Both the position numbers and the translations under genes were made by a program. From Pseudomonadota bacterium (GTDB lineage Bacteria > Desulfobacterota > Desulfobulbia > Desulfobulbales > Desulfocapsaceae), in assembly GCA_018817385.1 (NCBI GenBank), contig JAHIUA010000099.1, forward strand, positions 1 through 64,000: a DNA stretch of 64,000 bases. The letters are read 5' to 3'. Shown here piece by piece: positions 33,899 through 41,724 of this stretch (position 1 is the stretch's first letter; each line of letters starts with the position of its first letter). Below the pieces are notes generated by a model. The model saw only the letters and a program-made list of their open reading frames with translations. It made no database searches and was not told the origin of the DNA.

Positions 33899-35518
33899 TT
33901 ACTCTCTGCCATTAAAGGAAGGAACAGAAGGAAAAAGGGAGGAATCGGTGTGAGGAATAAAGCGAGCCCCCGAAAAACGAATCATAAATTCCTGATTTAC
34001 GTTGAGCTCCAGGTAGGTGATGCTGGAGACGATCTTTTCGCAGGCAAGACGGCTAGCCCTATCGAGGAGCACCTCTTCAGCCCCACGGAGAGAGCTGTTG
34101 CCAATGGCACGATATACTGACAGGGGAAGATCAGGGAGCATGCCAAGGGTAATGGCCCGCTCTGGATTGATATGACGACCAAAGGCACCAGCCACCACTA
34201 TCTCTTCAAGATCAGAAAAATCCAGACCGACCTGACTGATCAGTGTTTTCAAAACCGCATACATGGCGGCCTTGGAACGGATCATGGCATCCAGGTCAAT
34301 CTGCTCCAGAAGGACTGCTCTCCCCTCAAAGGATTCTTTTTCACCGACAACCAGAAACGACCGCATGCCATCCCGCTCCCGGATATGTGCCTTCATGAAA
34401 GCGGCCCTGGCCTGATCCTGCTCTTTTTTCGGATCCCGTATTTTCCCCCGGATATCAATCACCCGGCTGAGATAGAGAGCGGCCACCAAATCAATCAGAC
34501 CAGAGCCGCATATTCCCCTTGCCGGGACATTGGCAATGGTTCGACAGGTCAGATCATAGGATTCCAGATCAATGCTTACATACTCAATGGCCCCGGGGCC
34601 GGCCCGCATGCCCATGCGGGCGACCCCACCCTCCAGGGCCGGCCCGGCAGCCCCGGCACAGGCTATCAACCACTCCCTGTTGCCAATGACCACTTCGGCA
34701 TTCGTCCCCACATCAATGAGCATCCGGGTCTTATTCGATTGGGCCATACCGGAAGCAAGGATCCCTGAAATCAGATCCCCGCCGAAATAACTTCCTACTG
34801 AAGGCATAATCCACACCGGTGCTGCTCTATGGATGGCAAGTTTTAGCTGCCCAGCCTCCAAGGCAGGAGCACAATTAAAGAGAGGGATATAAGGTTCCCG
34901 ACAGATATGATAGGGGTCGATGCCAAGAAAGAGATGGGCCATGGTGGTATTACCGGACACGGAAAGGGCACGAATTGCATGAGCTTCTAAGCCCGCCGCA
35001 GCTGCCAGCTGCCCAGCCAGTTCATTAATTGCAGCAATAATGGTCTCCTGCAGTTCCCGGAGGCCCGGATCGAGAAAGTCTGGAGCAGGCTGTTTCTGTT
35101 GTCTCCGTTTGGCTGTGGCATAGTGGATACGACTGAGGATATCGGCACCAAAGGATATCTGGCTGTTTTCCAGATTTCCTGAAGCCAGCACATTTCCCCC
35201 TTCCAGGTCCAGGAGTGTGGCTTCCAGGTGGGTCGTTCCCAGGTCCAGAGCCATACCGGCAAGGACCTGCGGCTTCTCTGCCAGAAAGTCTGCCAGGACC
35301 CATCCTTGCTCCTGATCGTTGAGCAGGGCATAGCCAGCGAAACCGGACTCCCGAAAAACTCGAGCAACAGGGACCATGCGCTCAAAGGGAATGGTCAGGA
35401 AACGGTCATCAGCCAGGGCGGCCAACAAAGCCTGCCGCAGGCGATCAAGGTCTGCGGTATTATCGTGCAGAGCGGGAGGTGCTGCCTCCACCCGAACCGA
35501 ACATACAATGGACTTCAT
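33899..35518 (-). CDS. RACo-like ASKHA protein (DUF4445), lacking the ferredoxin domain
   Basis: 539 residues. It resembles the reductive activators of corrinoid proteins (RACo/RamA type). The ASKHA ATPase core runs from about residue 90. It contains GMALDLGTTHLEATLLDLEG (phosphate 1), ALSVSGNTTMAHLFLG, RMLIDVGTNAEVVIGN (phosphate 2), an adenosine part GICGSGLIDLVAALYL and VVAGAFGRHINPE. Members usually start with a [2Fe-2S] ferredoxin domain. Here about 85 residues without a CxxxxCxxC cluster motif precede the core. Either electrons come from a separate ferredoxin or the protein has another use. The start has GGAAGGAGA upstream. No corrinoid protein or methyltransferase gene is in the window. 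Confidence 0.75.
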   Translation of the reverse strand: MKSIVCSVRVEAAPPALHDNTADLDRLRQALLAALADDRFLTIPFERMVPVARVFRESGFAGYALLNDQEQGWVLADFLAEKPQVLAGMALDLGTTHLEATLLDLEGGNVLASGNLENSQISFGADILSRIHYATAKRRQQKQPAPDFLDPGLRELQETIIAAINELAGQLAAAAGLEAHAIRALSVSGNTTMAHLFLGIDPYHICREPYIPLFNCAPALEAGQLKLAIHRAAPVWIMPSVGSYFGGDLISGILASGMAQSNKTRMLIDVGTNAEVVIGNREWLIACAGAAGPALEGGVARMGMRAGPGAIEYVSIDLESYDLTCRTIANVPARGICGSGLIDLVAALYLSRVIDIRGKIRDPKKEQDQARAAFMKAHIRERDGMRSFLVVGEKESFEGRAVLLEQIDLDAMIRSKAAMYAVLKTLISQVGLDFSDLEEIVVAGAFGRHINPERAITLGMLPDLPLSVYRAIGNSSLRGAEEVLLDRASRLACEKIVSSITYLELNVNQEFMIRFSGARFIPHTDSSLFPSVPSFNGRE

Positions 35519-35847
35519 TCTCCTTCCTCGTCTCCCTGAGAGACTGCTAAAAAATCAGATTCCGAAACGGGGCAACAACTCGGAGCAACACTCCGGAACA
35601 GCTTCATAACTTGAGGGTGTACCTGGGCAGAAATACGGCACAGGGAGAAACACTGCCGGAACTGAAAGCTTTGCAGACACAAAGCGGATATTTTTTTTTA
35701 GGATGCCAATCTTTTTCTGCATCGCGCCTTCCCCTTGACGAGAATCTTCTATGATGGTACCTACTGACATTCTGAGACATGGGCTGATGCCACTGAAATA
35801 CTGACAACAAAACGAACATACTCTATTTAAACAAATTCTCAAACGAG
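35519..35847. other. Intergenic region between two divergent genes
   Basis: Some 330 bases hold the promoters of the RACo-like gene (minus) and crcB (plus). A weak resemblance to the fluoride riboswitch (GATGGTA ... CTGATGCCA near 35752-35796) was checked and not accepted. Confidence 0.4.
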
Positions 35848-36228
35848 ATGGATAAAATATTTGCAGTGGCCCTTGGCGGTGCAAGCGGATCCCTGGGAAG
35901 ATATGTCATTGCCATTGGAGTTGCAAAACTACCGGTTCATGGTTTCCCGTCAGCAACCTTTCTTGCCAATTTGCTGGGATGCCTGCTGATTGGCATATTC
36001 TGGAGTCTCTTTGACCGTATTCATATCAATAATGAATTCAGGCTGTTTCTCTTCACCGGATTTCTTGGCGGATTCACAACCTTTTCCACCTTTGCCAGAG
36101 AATCGGTACAACTCTTCAAGGCTGGCGAACATTTACAGGCGATTGGCTATATCCTCCTTTCAAATATTTTCGGTCTGAGTATGGTCGGTCTCGGATTTTA
36201 CATAGCTCACCGTTACCTTCGAGGATAA
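35848..36228 (+). CDS. crcB: Fluoride channel CrcB/Fluc
   Basis: 126 residues with four membrane helices, the normal size. The family motifs are present: GGASGSLGRYVI near residue 11, FLANLLGCLLIGIFW near 37, and GFLGGFTTFSTFARES near 71, which carries the Phe and Ser/Thr residues that line the fluoride pores. The protein works as a double-barrelled antiparallel dimer that lets fluoride leave the cell. It is followed by its own terminator, so it is probably a single-gene unit. Confidence 0.95.
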   Translation: MDKIFAVALGGASGSLGRYVIAIGVAKLPVHGFPSATFLANLLGCLLIGIFWSLFDRIHINNEFRLFLFTGFLGGFTTFSTFARESVQLFKAGEHLQAIGYILLSNIFGLSMVGLGFYIAHRYLRG

Positions 36229-36274
36229 ATCGAGAAGACTCTTTGGCGTCTTGCCATGAGGGCTGCGAGTGTCT

Positions 36275-36320
36275 CAGCTACAGGTATTCAGCAGATGAGC
36301 ACCTGTAGCTGGTAATTTTT
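36275..36320 (+). terminator. Intrinsic terminator of crcB
   Basis: CAGCTACAGGT (36275-36285) and ACCTGTAGCTG (36301-36311) are perfect complements, followed by GGTAATTTTTT. Confidence 0.85.
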
Positions 36321-36363
36321 TGGTCCTCCAACATAAGAAAATTATATTAAAAAACAAGCTGCT

Positions 36364-37446
36364 GTGATTCTCCTTAACCGATACATACTTGCCCAGTTCA
36401 CCCGCACCTTTTTCACCGTTGCCGGTGCCTTTATCGCCATTTATATCCTTGTCGACTCTCTCGAAAAGATAGACAACTTCATGACGGCAGGGAAATCTAT
36501 CGGTCTGATTGTCAAATTCTTTTTGCTGAACATCCCCTTTATTATTGACCAACTTGGACCCATCCTGATCCTCCTGGCCGGAGTTATCAGTCTCGGTCTT
36601 CTCAACCATAACAATGAACTCACAGCCATGATGGCCGGAGGGCTTTCCCTGCGTACCATCGTCAAACCAATTCTTATCGGTGCCCTTCTCTTCACCACAT
36701 TTTTTCTGGCCATGGCCCAATGGATCCTGCCCCACACCATAGCCGCCACCAATACCATCTGGTATGAAGAGGTGAACAATATGGTGCCGCTGGGAATTTT
36801 CCGCAATGGCCGTTTTTATTACCAGGGCAAGGAAGGATTCTTTTCCTTTGCCCGCCCCTGGCTCGATAAAGATATATTCATCAATTTCTCCTACTCAAGC
36901 TGGAACAACGATTACAGCCTGCAGACCCTGGTCACCGCCAAAAAAGCTGAATGGAAAAACTTCACCTGGAAACTCTCCGAAGGCCAGATACAGGAGAAAA
37001 GTAGTCCCGACAATTACACGACCGCCCTCTTTGAGAGCAAAGAATTCACTTTTCCGGAAACACCGGACCAGTTCTTTGTACCCGAGTATCAGGCTGCCGA
37101 ACTGTCACTGACCGAGCTCTTTCAAAGTTCCGTCAATCAGAGTAATCACAAGGAAACAATAGAGGCCAAGACCAATTTTTACAGCAGGATCTCCTACACT
37201 CTTCTCGGCCTGCCCCTGCTTCTCCTTGGTTTACCTGTGCTTCTCATATCCTACAAAAAATGGGGGAAAGATCTCTCTGTGGCGATACCTGCAAGCTGCG
37301 CCATGGCCTTTATCGCCTGGGGTGTGTGGGGAGCGCTGCAATCCCTGGCCAGGGCAGATTACTTTTCACCCTTTCTGGCTGCAGTGCTCATCCATATCCT
37401 CTTTGGTGGTGCAGGCTTCCTCCTTCTCCATAAACAGGGAACCTGA
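36364..37446 (+). CDS. lptG: LptF/LptG-type lipopolysaccharide export permease
   Basis: 360 residues from GTG. Three membrane helices lie in the first 120 residues (TFFTVAGAFIAIYILVDSL; FIIDQLGPILILLAGVISLG; ILIGALLFTTFFLAM), then a large periplasmic beta domain (about 130-270), then three C-terminal helices. This is the YjgP/YjgQ layout. With LptB and LptC the permease lifts lipopolysaccharide out of the inner membrane toward LptA. Usually two paralogues lie together; here only one is seen, and which of LptF or LptG it is cannot be settled. The next gene begins 4 bases on. Confidence 0.85.
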   Translation: MILLNRYILAQFTRTFFTVAGAFIAIYILVDSLEKIDNFMTAGKSIGLIVKFFLLNIPFIIDQLGPILILLAGVISLGLLNHNNELTAMMAGGLSLRTIVKPILIGALLFTTFFLAMAQWILPHTIAATNTIWYEEVNNMVPLGIFRNGRFYYQGKEGFFSFARPWLDKDIFINFSYSSWNNDYSLQTLVTAKKAEWKNFTWKLSEGQIQEKSSPDNYTTALFESKEFTFPETPDQFFVPEYQAAELSLTELFQSSVNQSNHKETIEAKTNFYSRISYTLLGLPLLLLGLPVLLISYKKWGKDLSVAIPASCAMAFIAWGVWGALQSLARADYFSPFLAAVLIHILFGGAGFLLLHKQGT

Positions 37447-37450
37447 GCCC

Positions 37451-38197
37451 ATGACAATAGCACGCACACTGCGTGTCGGCATTGTCGGTGTACCACCGCT
37501 CTCAGTCATGCAGACGCTTACGGCTCCTCATATCAAGGTGTACGACCTTGATGAACCCCAAGGCAGGATAGATATTGAAACGGCCTCTCCCTTTCTGCCC
37601 CAGGTCTACTGTGGTATCCTGCGAACCGTCATGGCCAACAGTCTGATTATCAGACCCGATGTCATCTATATAGATATCGGCCCTGGTAAATGTGATTGTG
37701 CCGTACATACGGCAACGGTTCTCGAGGATACCCTGCCCAAAACCCGAATTATCCGGACCAGAAATCAGGACAGCACTGATTTTGGCACACCTCTGTGCAC
37801 GACCCGCATGGATTTGCTAAAAAAGATGCAGGCCATCACGGCCTCCGTGCAATCCACCACCCCCTACCACAGCCTGCAACCCTGTAAAGCGGTGGCCGGC
37901 TTCTGGGGAGTTCCGCCACGGGATTTTTCCCTGCTCAGCCTCTTTCCTGACACCACCCATGTCTACGGCTGGGCACGCTGTATGGAAAACAAGACACCGG
38001 ACAATCTGAAACTCGAACTCCACTATAATCCTGATATTCCTACAGTCTTTTTCGCCCAGTCCTTCTGCGCCAAGACGGCTTTGGCCCGCCACCTGGCCAC
38101 AAAACATCCACACGCCCTCTACCTTGACTGTGATGTAACTGCCGGAAACAGTGCCAAGGCAAAAATTCAGGCCTTTCTCGAGCTATCAGGAATATGA
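37451..38197 (+). CDS. Protein of unknown function paired with a BadF-like ATPase
   Basis: 248 residues from an ATG 4 bases after the permease stop. I do not recognise a family. The start (TLRVGIVGVPPLSVMQTL) looks like a Rossmann-type strand and loop. A Cys-containing stretch GPGKCDCAVHTATV is near residue 79, and other single Cys occur (TPLCTTRM, QPCKAV, FCAKTALARH, DCDVTAG). Seven or more Cys in a cytoplasmic protein beside a gene of the Fe-S activase superfamily suggest metal or Fe-S binding, which is inference. No signal peptide or membrane helix is seen. Confidence 0.6.
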   Translation: MTIARTLRVGIVGVPPLSVMQTLTAPHIKVYDLDEPQGRIDIETASPFLPQVYCGILRTVMANSLIIRPDVIYIDIGPGKCDCAVHTATVLEDTLPKTRIIRTRNQDSTDFGTPLCTTRMDLLKKMQAITASVQSTTPYHSLQPCKAVAGFWGVPPRDFSLLSLFPDTTHVYGWARCMENKTPDNLKLELHYNPDIPTVFFAQSFCAKTALARHLATKHPHALYLDCDVTAGNSAKAKIQAFLELSGI

Positions 38198-38266
38198 GCC
38201 CCGCGGCCGTCTTTTCATCGTCTTCCAGCACCTCTTTTGGCCACGCCGCTTTTCAAGGACTCCTTC

Positions 38267-38923
38267 ATGCTTCTTGCTGACTTCGGCACCTCCTACTCTA
38301 AGATTCTGGACACCAGCTCGACAAACGGACCGCAACTCATTGCCAGTCGAGACCTTGACCGTAACCTGCAGGTAGATATCGGAACCGGCCACAACGGCAA
38401 ACGGCATTGCCGCCACTATGTCAATGAACTCACAGCCCTGGCCAGAGGTGGGATCAGCCTCATCGACGCAGAGTCATTCACCCTTCTTGACTGCGGCAGC
38501 CGCGATATCAAGTATGTTGCCTACAGTGAGGGAAAAATAGAGGATATGGGCTGGAATGCCGAATGCGGAGCCTCCATGGGCTTCACCATTGAGCTCCTGG
38601 AAAAATATTACGATCTCGACTTTAGAACCATTGAGGTCCCTGCGACCTCTTTTTCCGTTACCTGCGGGGTCTTGGGAATGAGTCACATCTTCGATGCCGT
38701 GGTAAGCGGCAGCAGCGAAGCAGAGGCCGTGGCCAAGTTTGTCAAAGGAATTGCCATTAATGCCTATAACTTCGCCAAACGTCCGCAAAGAATTTATCTC
38801 TCCGGAGGACTCTGCGACAATCCCCTTTTTGTCAGCGCATTCCCCTGTCCTGTTGTTCCCCTGGGACGCTTTGTTCTCCTCGACGGACTGAAGGCCTCCT
38901 GTGAGCAATTGGGGCTGCAGTAG
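38267..38923 (+). CDS. BadF/BadG/HgdC-like ASKHA ATPase
   Basis: 218 residues from the ATG at 38267, preceded by AAGGA; an earlier in-frame ATG at 38237 lacks a site. The ASKHA motifs are degenerate but in order: MLLADFGTSYSKIL (phosphate 1), FTLLDCGSRDIKYV (phosphate 2, where activases have DIGGQD), and WNAECGASMGFTIELLEKYY. The last contains the Cys that ligates the bridging [4Fe-4S] cluster in HgdC-type activases. VTCGVLGMSHIFDAVVSGS carries the second such Cys, and IYLSGGLCDNP the adenosine motif. Dehydratase activases use ATP to push electrons into their partner. No dehydratase subunits are adjacent; the 248-residue gene upstream may be the partner. Confidence 0.7.
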   Translation: MLLADFGTSYSKILDTSSTNGPQLIASRDLDRNLQVDIGTGHNGKRHCRHYVNELTALARGGISLIDAESFTLLDCGSRDIKYVAYSEGKIEDMGWNAECGASMGFTIELLEKYYDLDFRTIEVPATSFSVTCGVLGMSHIFDAVVSGSSEAEAVAKFVKGIAINAYNFAKRPQRIYLSGGLCDNPLFVSAFPCPVVPLGRFVLLDGLKASCEQLGLQ

Positions 38924-39118
38924 AGTATGACTGCCTAAGAAGGGCCAGCACATGGCTTAACGGATACTGCCAATTCTATTTCTTGTGACCTTCAGTCAAC
39001 GAGGAAAATCTTTACTCGGAGTGTGGCCCTGGTAAACGGGATCTTTGCGCCAAAGGTCAAGACTCTCACCCGGCAGTTGTCAGGGAACAACGTGGAAACC
39101 TCAGCAGGAAACAGCTGA

Positions 39119-39227
39119 CGCCGGTGATGAACAGCAAGCCGGCACTCAGTAGAAGTACAGCCCAAGGGGTGAAAGGACCTTTACCAAATTCTCTGCAAAA
39201 AAAATGAAAAGAATTTCTCAGGCACTA
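39119..39227. repeat. 109-bp dispersed repeat, copy B
   Basis: Same length as copy A at 28232 and aligned without gaps, with about 77% identity. No HU gene or remnant follows; the sequence after the repeat is unrelated. It lies about 200 bases upstream of the c-di-GMP riboswitch, in a 506-base gap after the activase-like gene that holds no other gene I can see. Confidence 0.75.
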
Positions 39228-39429
39228 AGGCCTGCAACTGCCTGCAAGCGACTGACAGGACCATGAACAGTTTCTATCTCTCTCTCCCCTCCCAACCCTT
39301 TCAGTCATATGGTCTCTCTGCTGTTCTTCCCGCCCCTCCCCCTCTTTCTGCCCCATGTACCACGTCGTGCAATTGACGCAAGATGGTTTCTTGCATACCA
39401 TAATACAAGAAGAACATTCCATTTGATTG

Positions 39430-39510
39430 GCTCAAGATAAAGCCAAACTTGCCGTGAGGCAGGGACGGAAAGCAAACGGGTCTCAATAGATAGCCGGGCT
39501 GCCTTGAAAG
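39430..39510 (+). promoter_or_regulatory. c-di-GMP-I (GEMM) riboswitch
   Basis: The aptamer landmarks are in order. TCAAG (39432-39436) pairs with CTTGA (39503-39507) as the closing stem. GCCAAACTTGCCGTGAGGCA is the P2 region with a GTGA tetraloop. GGGACGGAAAGCAAACGGG carries the conserved GACG.AAAGC core. AGCCGGGCTGCC is the 3' strand with its tetraloop-receptor side. Many GEMM elements of Geobacter-like bacteria look the same. The 3' part is shared with a terminator hairpin, so c-di-GMP is expected to control transcription of the exported protein downstream. Confidence 0.85.
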
Positions 39511-39530
39511 AGGGTAGTCCGGCTTTTTTT
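39492..39530 (+). terminator. Riboswitch expression-platform terminator
   Basis: AGCCGGGCTGCC (39492-39503) pairs with GGGTAGTCCGGCT (39512-39524), followed by seven T. The first arm is part of the riboswitch aptamer, so aptamer and terminator exclude each other. Ligand binding would prevent termination, if the geometry is as read. Confidence 0.75.
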
Positions 39531-39547
39531 ATTGAAGGAGAAATGCA

Positions 39548-40267
39548 ATGAAACGAAAGATCACTCTTACTGTAACATGTGCTTATCTCATCATCGCGTT
39601 AACGACATTGCTCACTGGCATACCAGCTTACGGCCAACAAGTTGTAACGGCTCCTTATTTCCCCCTCTATCCTGGTAGCTGGTGGAAGTATAGCAAAAAT
39701 GGAACAGAGACATATGTTGAGACAGTACTGACAGATCCAGTTGTTGTGAATTCTGTCCTTACAACGGTCATAGCGAGACCAGAAGAAATGGAATATGTCA
39801 CCAACGATTCATTCGGTATTCGCGAGCATAGAATAAAAGAGAACTCTTTTGATTACACGGTAACGTTCATACCACCGGTATTGCTCTCCCCTCCTCTGGC
39901 CACACTGGGTCAACTGACAGACAGTCAGGGGACTGCTCGTTTTGACATTCCATCAACAGGGACATTTGACATCGCCTACCGTGCCAGTACAGTACCATTG
40001 ACTTTTGAATCAATTTCTGTCCCTTACGGAACATTTGAATCGGTTAAAATCAAAACGACATTCAGGATGTTTGGCACCATTAATGGGATGACGGTTGACG
40101 AATCGTCAACCGCGTATACTTGGCTTGCCAAAAATATTGGCAGTGTAAAGAGGATCGAGTATTACGACGGGAAAGCAGATGAGGAAGTTCTGATAGACAC
40201 AAATTTACCCATGATAAAGCCCATCCTCTCTCCACTCCATTTTCTTCTACTCAAACGAGAGAGCTGA
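39548..40267 (+). CDS. Exported protein of unknown function under c-di-GMP riboswitch control
   Basis: 239 residues, with GAAGGAG 7 bases before the ATG. A clear signal peptide runs to about residue 29 (KRK, hydrophobic core LTVTCAYLIIALTTLLTG, then AYG before QQVV). The rest is beta-rich, with YFPLYPGSWWKYSKNG at the start of the mature part. That kind of PLxxGxxWxY motif is seen in exported proteins of unknown function. There is no Cys in the mature part, no lipobox and no anchor. Control by c-di-GMP suggests a role in adhesion, matrix or surface life, which is inference. A terminator follows 8 bases after the stop codon. Confidence 0.8.
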   Translation: MKRKITLTVTCAYLIIALTTLLTGIPAYGQQVVTAPYFPLYPGSWWKYSKNGTETYVETVLTDPVVVNSVLTTVIARPEEMEYVTNDSFGIREHRIKENSFDYTVTFIPPVLLSPPLATLGQLTDSQGTARFDIPSTGTFDIAYRASTVPLTFESISVPYGTFESVKIKTTFRMFGTINGMTVDESSTAYTWLAKNIGSVKRIEYYDGKADEEVLIDTNLPMIKPILSPLHFLLLKRES

Positions 40268-40274
40268 TCGGTCC

Positions 40275-40300
40275 CTTCTCTTCGGGAGAAGATTTTTTTT
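40275..40300 (+). terminator. Intrinsic terminator of the exported protein gene
   Basis: CTTCTC (40275-40280) and GAGAAG (40286-40291) with a TTCGG loop, followed by eight T. Confidence 0.85.
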
Positions 40301-40646
40301 GCACAGCGATGCTGCCTTCCAGTACATTCCTGGGCCCTAAAAGTCTTTTTAGCTGGACCGACGAGACGAAGCCACAGCGGACAAAAAAGGATAGCTATCC
40401 AGCAGACAAGTGGTTTTTGGCGCTGCGATCGCCTTCCTCTGCGGAGCGTGTCCTCAGTCAAATAATGGTTCGTTGCTGCAAGAGCTCGAATGCAACCTAT
40501 TGCGCTGTGGGATATGGCCAAAACCGGACAGCAACAAATCTCCTATCAATCGTCAGCCAACAGGCCTGACAAATAACTTCCCCTTCCGCACTGATGCCTT
40601 GAGGCAGCAGCGCCAAGAGTGCCACTTGACAATGACTGCCAATCAG
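40301..40646. other. Intergenic region, no gene seen
   Basis: About 345 bases between two convergent genes. Short overlapping frames exist on both strands without plausible starts or recognisable families. Confidence 0.5.
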
Positions 40647-41441
40647 CTACCTCCAGGTTATTTTCAGTTCATCTCGCTGAGGGATGTGACGATAGCGGAA
40701 TTTGGGATAGCCAAGCATCAGTGCCGTATAGACCTGATGATTTTCAGGAAGATCAAGGGCTGCGACAATCGGCTCATAATGCTGGGCAGCCTGGACAAGA
40801 AAGCCGGCCCAGCAACTGCCAAGCCCGTAACTATGGGCAGCCAGATCGAGGTAGGCGGTGGCCAGGGTGCAGTCTTCAATCGGATGTTCACTGGAGAACG
40901 GATTGGCATGGGCAATAGCCAGGTGAGGGGCACCTCGCAATACCTTGTCCTGGCCCTGCCCCCAGGCCCGGGTGAGACCGGGAAAGATCTTCAACTCCTT
41001 CATCCAATCGACCACCAGACCGGCTAGCCGCTTCACTTCATCGCGATTTTCAACCATCAGCCAGTGAACCGGCTGACCATTATGGGCGCTGGGGGCATAG
41101 CGACTGACGTCAAGTATGCTTTTTAAGGTAGAGTGGTCAACGGCTCTTTTTTTATAGGTCCGGATGGAACGTCGACTGAGAAGAAAATGTTCAACTGCAT
41201 CTGGAGAGGGCAAAAGACTCGCCTCTATGGCAAGACTCCCGGCAAAGGGTGAAACTGTTATATCCAGAGCATCAGATATGCAGACGGCCATACAGTGACC
41301 GCAGCGAATACATTTTTTAATCGCTGCCTTGCGTAACTGGGGAAATCCCTCTTTGTCCTGATTTATGAGATCAAAGGGGCATTCTGCTATACAGGAGTAA
41401 CATTTTTTACACTGCTCCTGGTCGACACTGAGACTAATCAT
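40647..41441 (-). CDS. Ferredoxin-nitroreductase fusion protein
   Basis: 264 residues. The first 60 hold two [4Fe-4S] motifs: CKKCYSCIAECPFD (residues 10-23) and CIRCGHCMAVCISDAL (near 44). The rest is an FMN-binding nitroreductase fold that begins FLLSRRSIRTYKKRAV near 87 and has RYAPSAHNGQPVHWLMV near 113. Further family motifs are GLGSCWAGFLVQAAQ near 207 and LMLGYPKFRYRHIPQR near 243. Such fusions are common in anaerobes and probably take electrons from ferredoxin to reduce an unknown small molecule. The second Fe-S motif keeps only three of its usual CxxCxxCxxxC spacings, with Ile after the last Cys in place of Pro. Confidence 0.9.
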   Translation of the reverse strand: MISLSVDQEQCKKCYSCIAECPFDLINQDKEGFPQLRKAAIKKCIRCGHCMAVCISDALDITVSPFAGSLAIEASLLPSPDAVEHFLLSRRSIRTYKKRAVDHSTLKSILDVSRYAPSAHNGQPVHWLMVENRDEVKRLAGLVVDWMKELKIFPGLTRAWGQGQDKVLRGAPHLAIAHANPFSSEHPIEDCTLATAYLDLAAHSYGLGSCWAGFLVQAAQHYEPIVAALDLPENHQVYTALMLGYPKFRYRHIPQRDELKITWR

Positions 41442-41724
41442 AATGACAACTCCGAAATATATTACAAGAGAGAACAGCTAAGGCCAATACAGACCACTTG
41501 CCCTGAAACAGGTTATTGAACTTTGCCGTATCAGAGCGGACCCGGTCCCTATCATTGCCATTGTCAAATCAAGGCCAACCTACTACTATCACCTACGCAA
41601 AAAGAGGCCTGCTCTTCCTGCCCTGAAGACTCAGGACGACAGACAGGCAGGACATGCATAAACCAGCTTCCTGCCAGAACATTGCCCAGAAACTGAATGC
41701 ATTTCCGGGCTGAGGTCCACCTGT

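Noticed and set aside
35745-35810. Fluoride riboswitch upstream of crcB
   Set aside because: GATGGTA and CTGATGCCA resemble parts of the crcB motif, but the pseudoknot strands and P1 pairing do not line up with the consensus by eye. A covariance search would decide.
40162-40569. Opposing frames of 86-119 codons after the exported protein gene
   Set aside because: No plausible starts or families, and they overlap a terminator hairpin.
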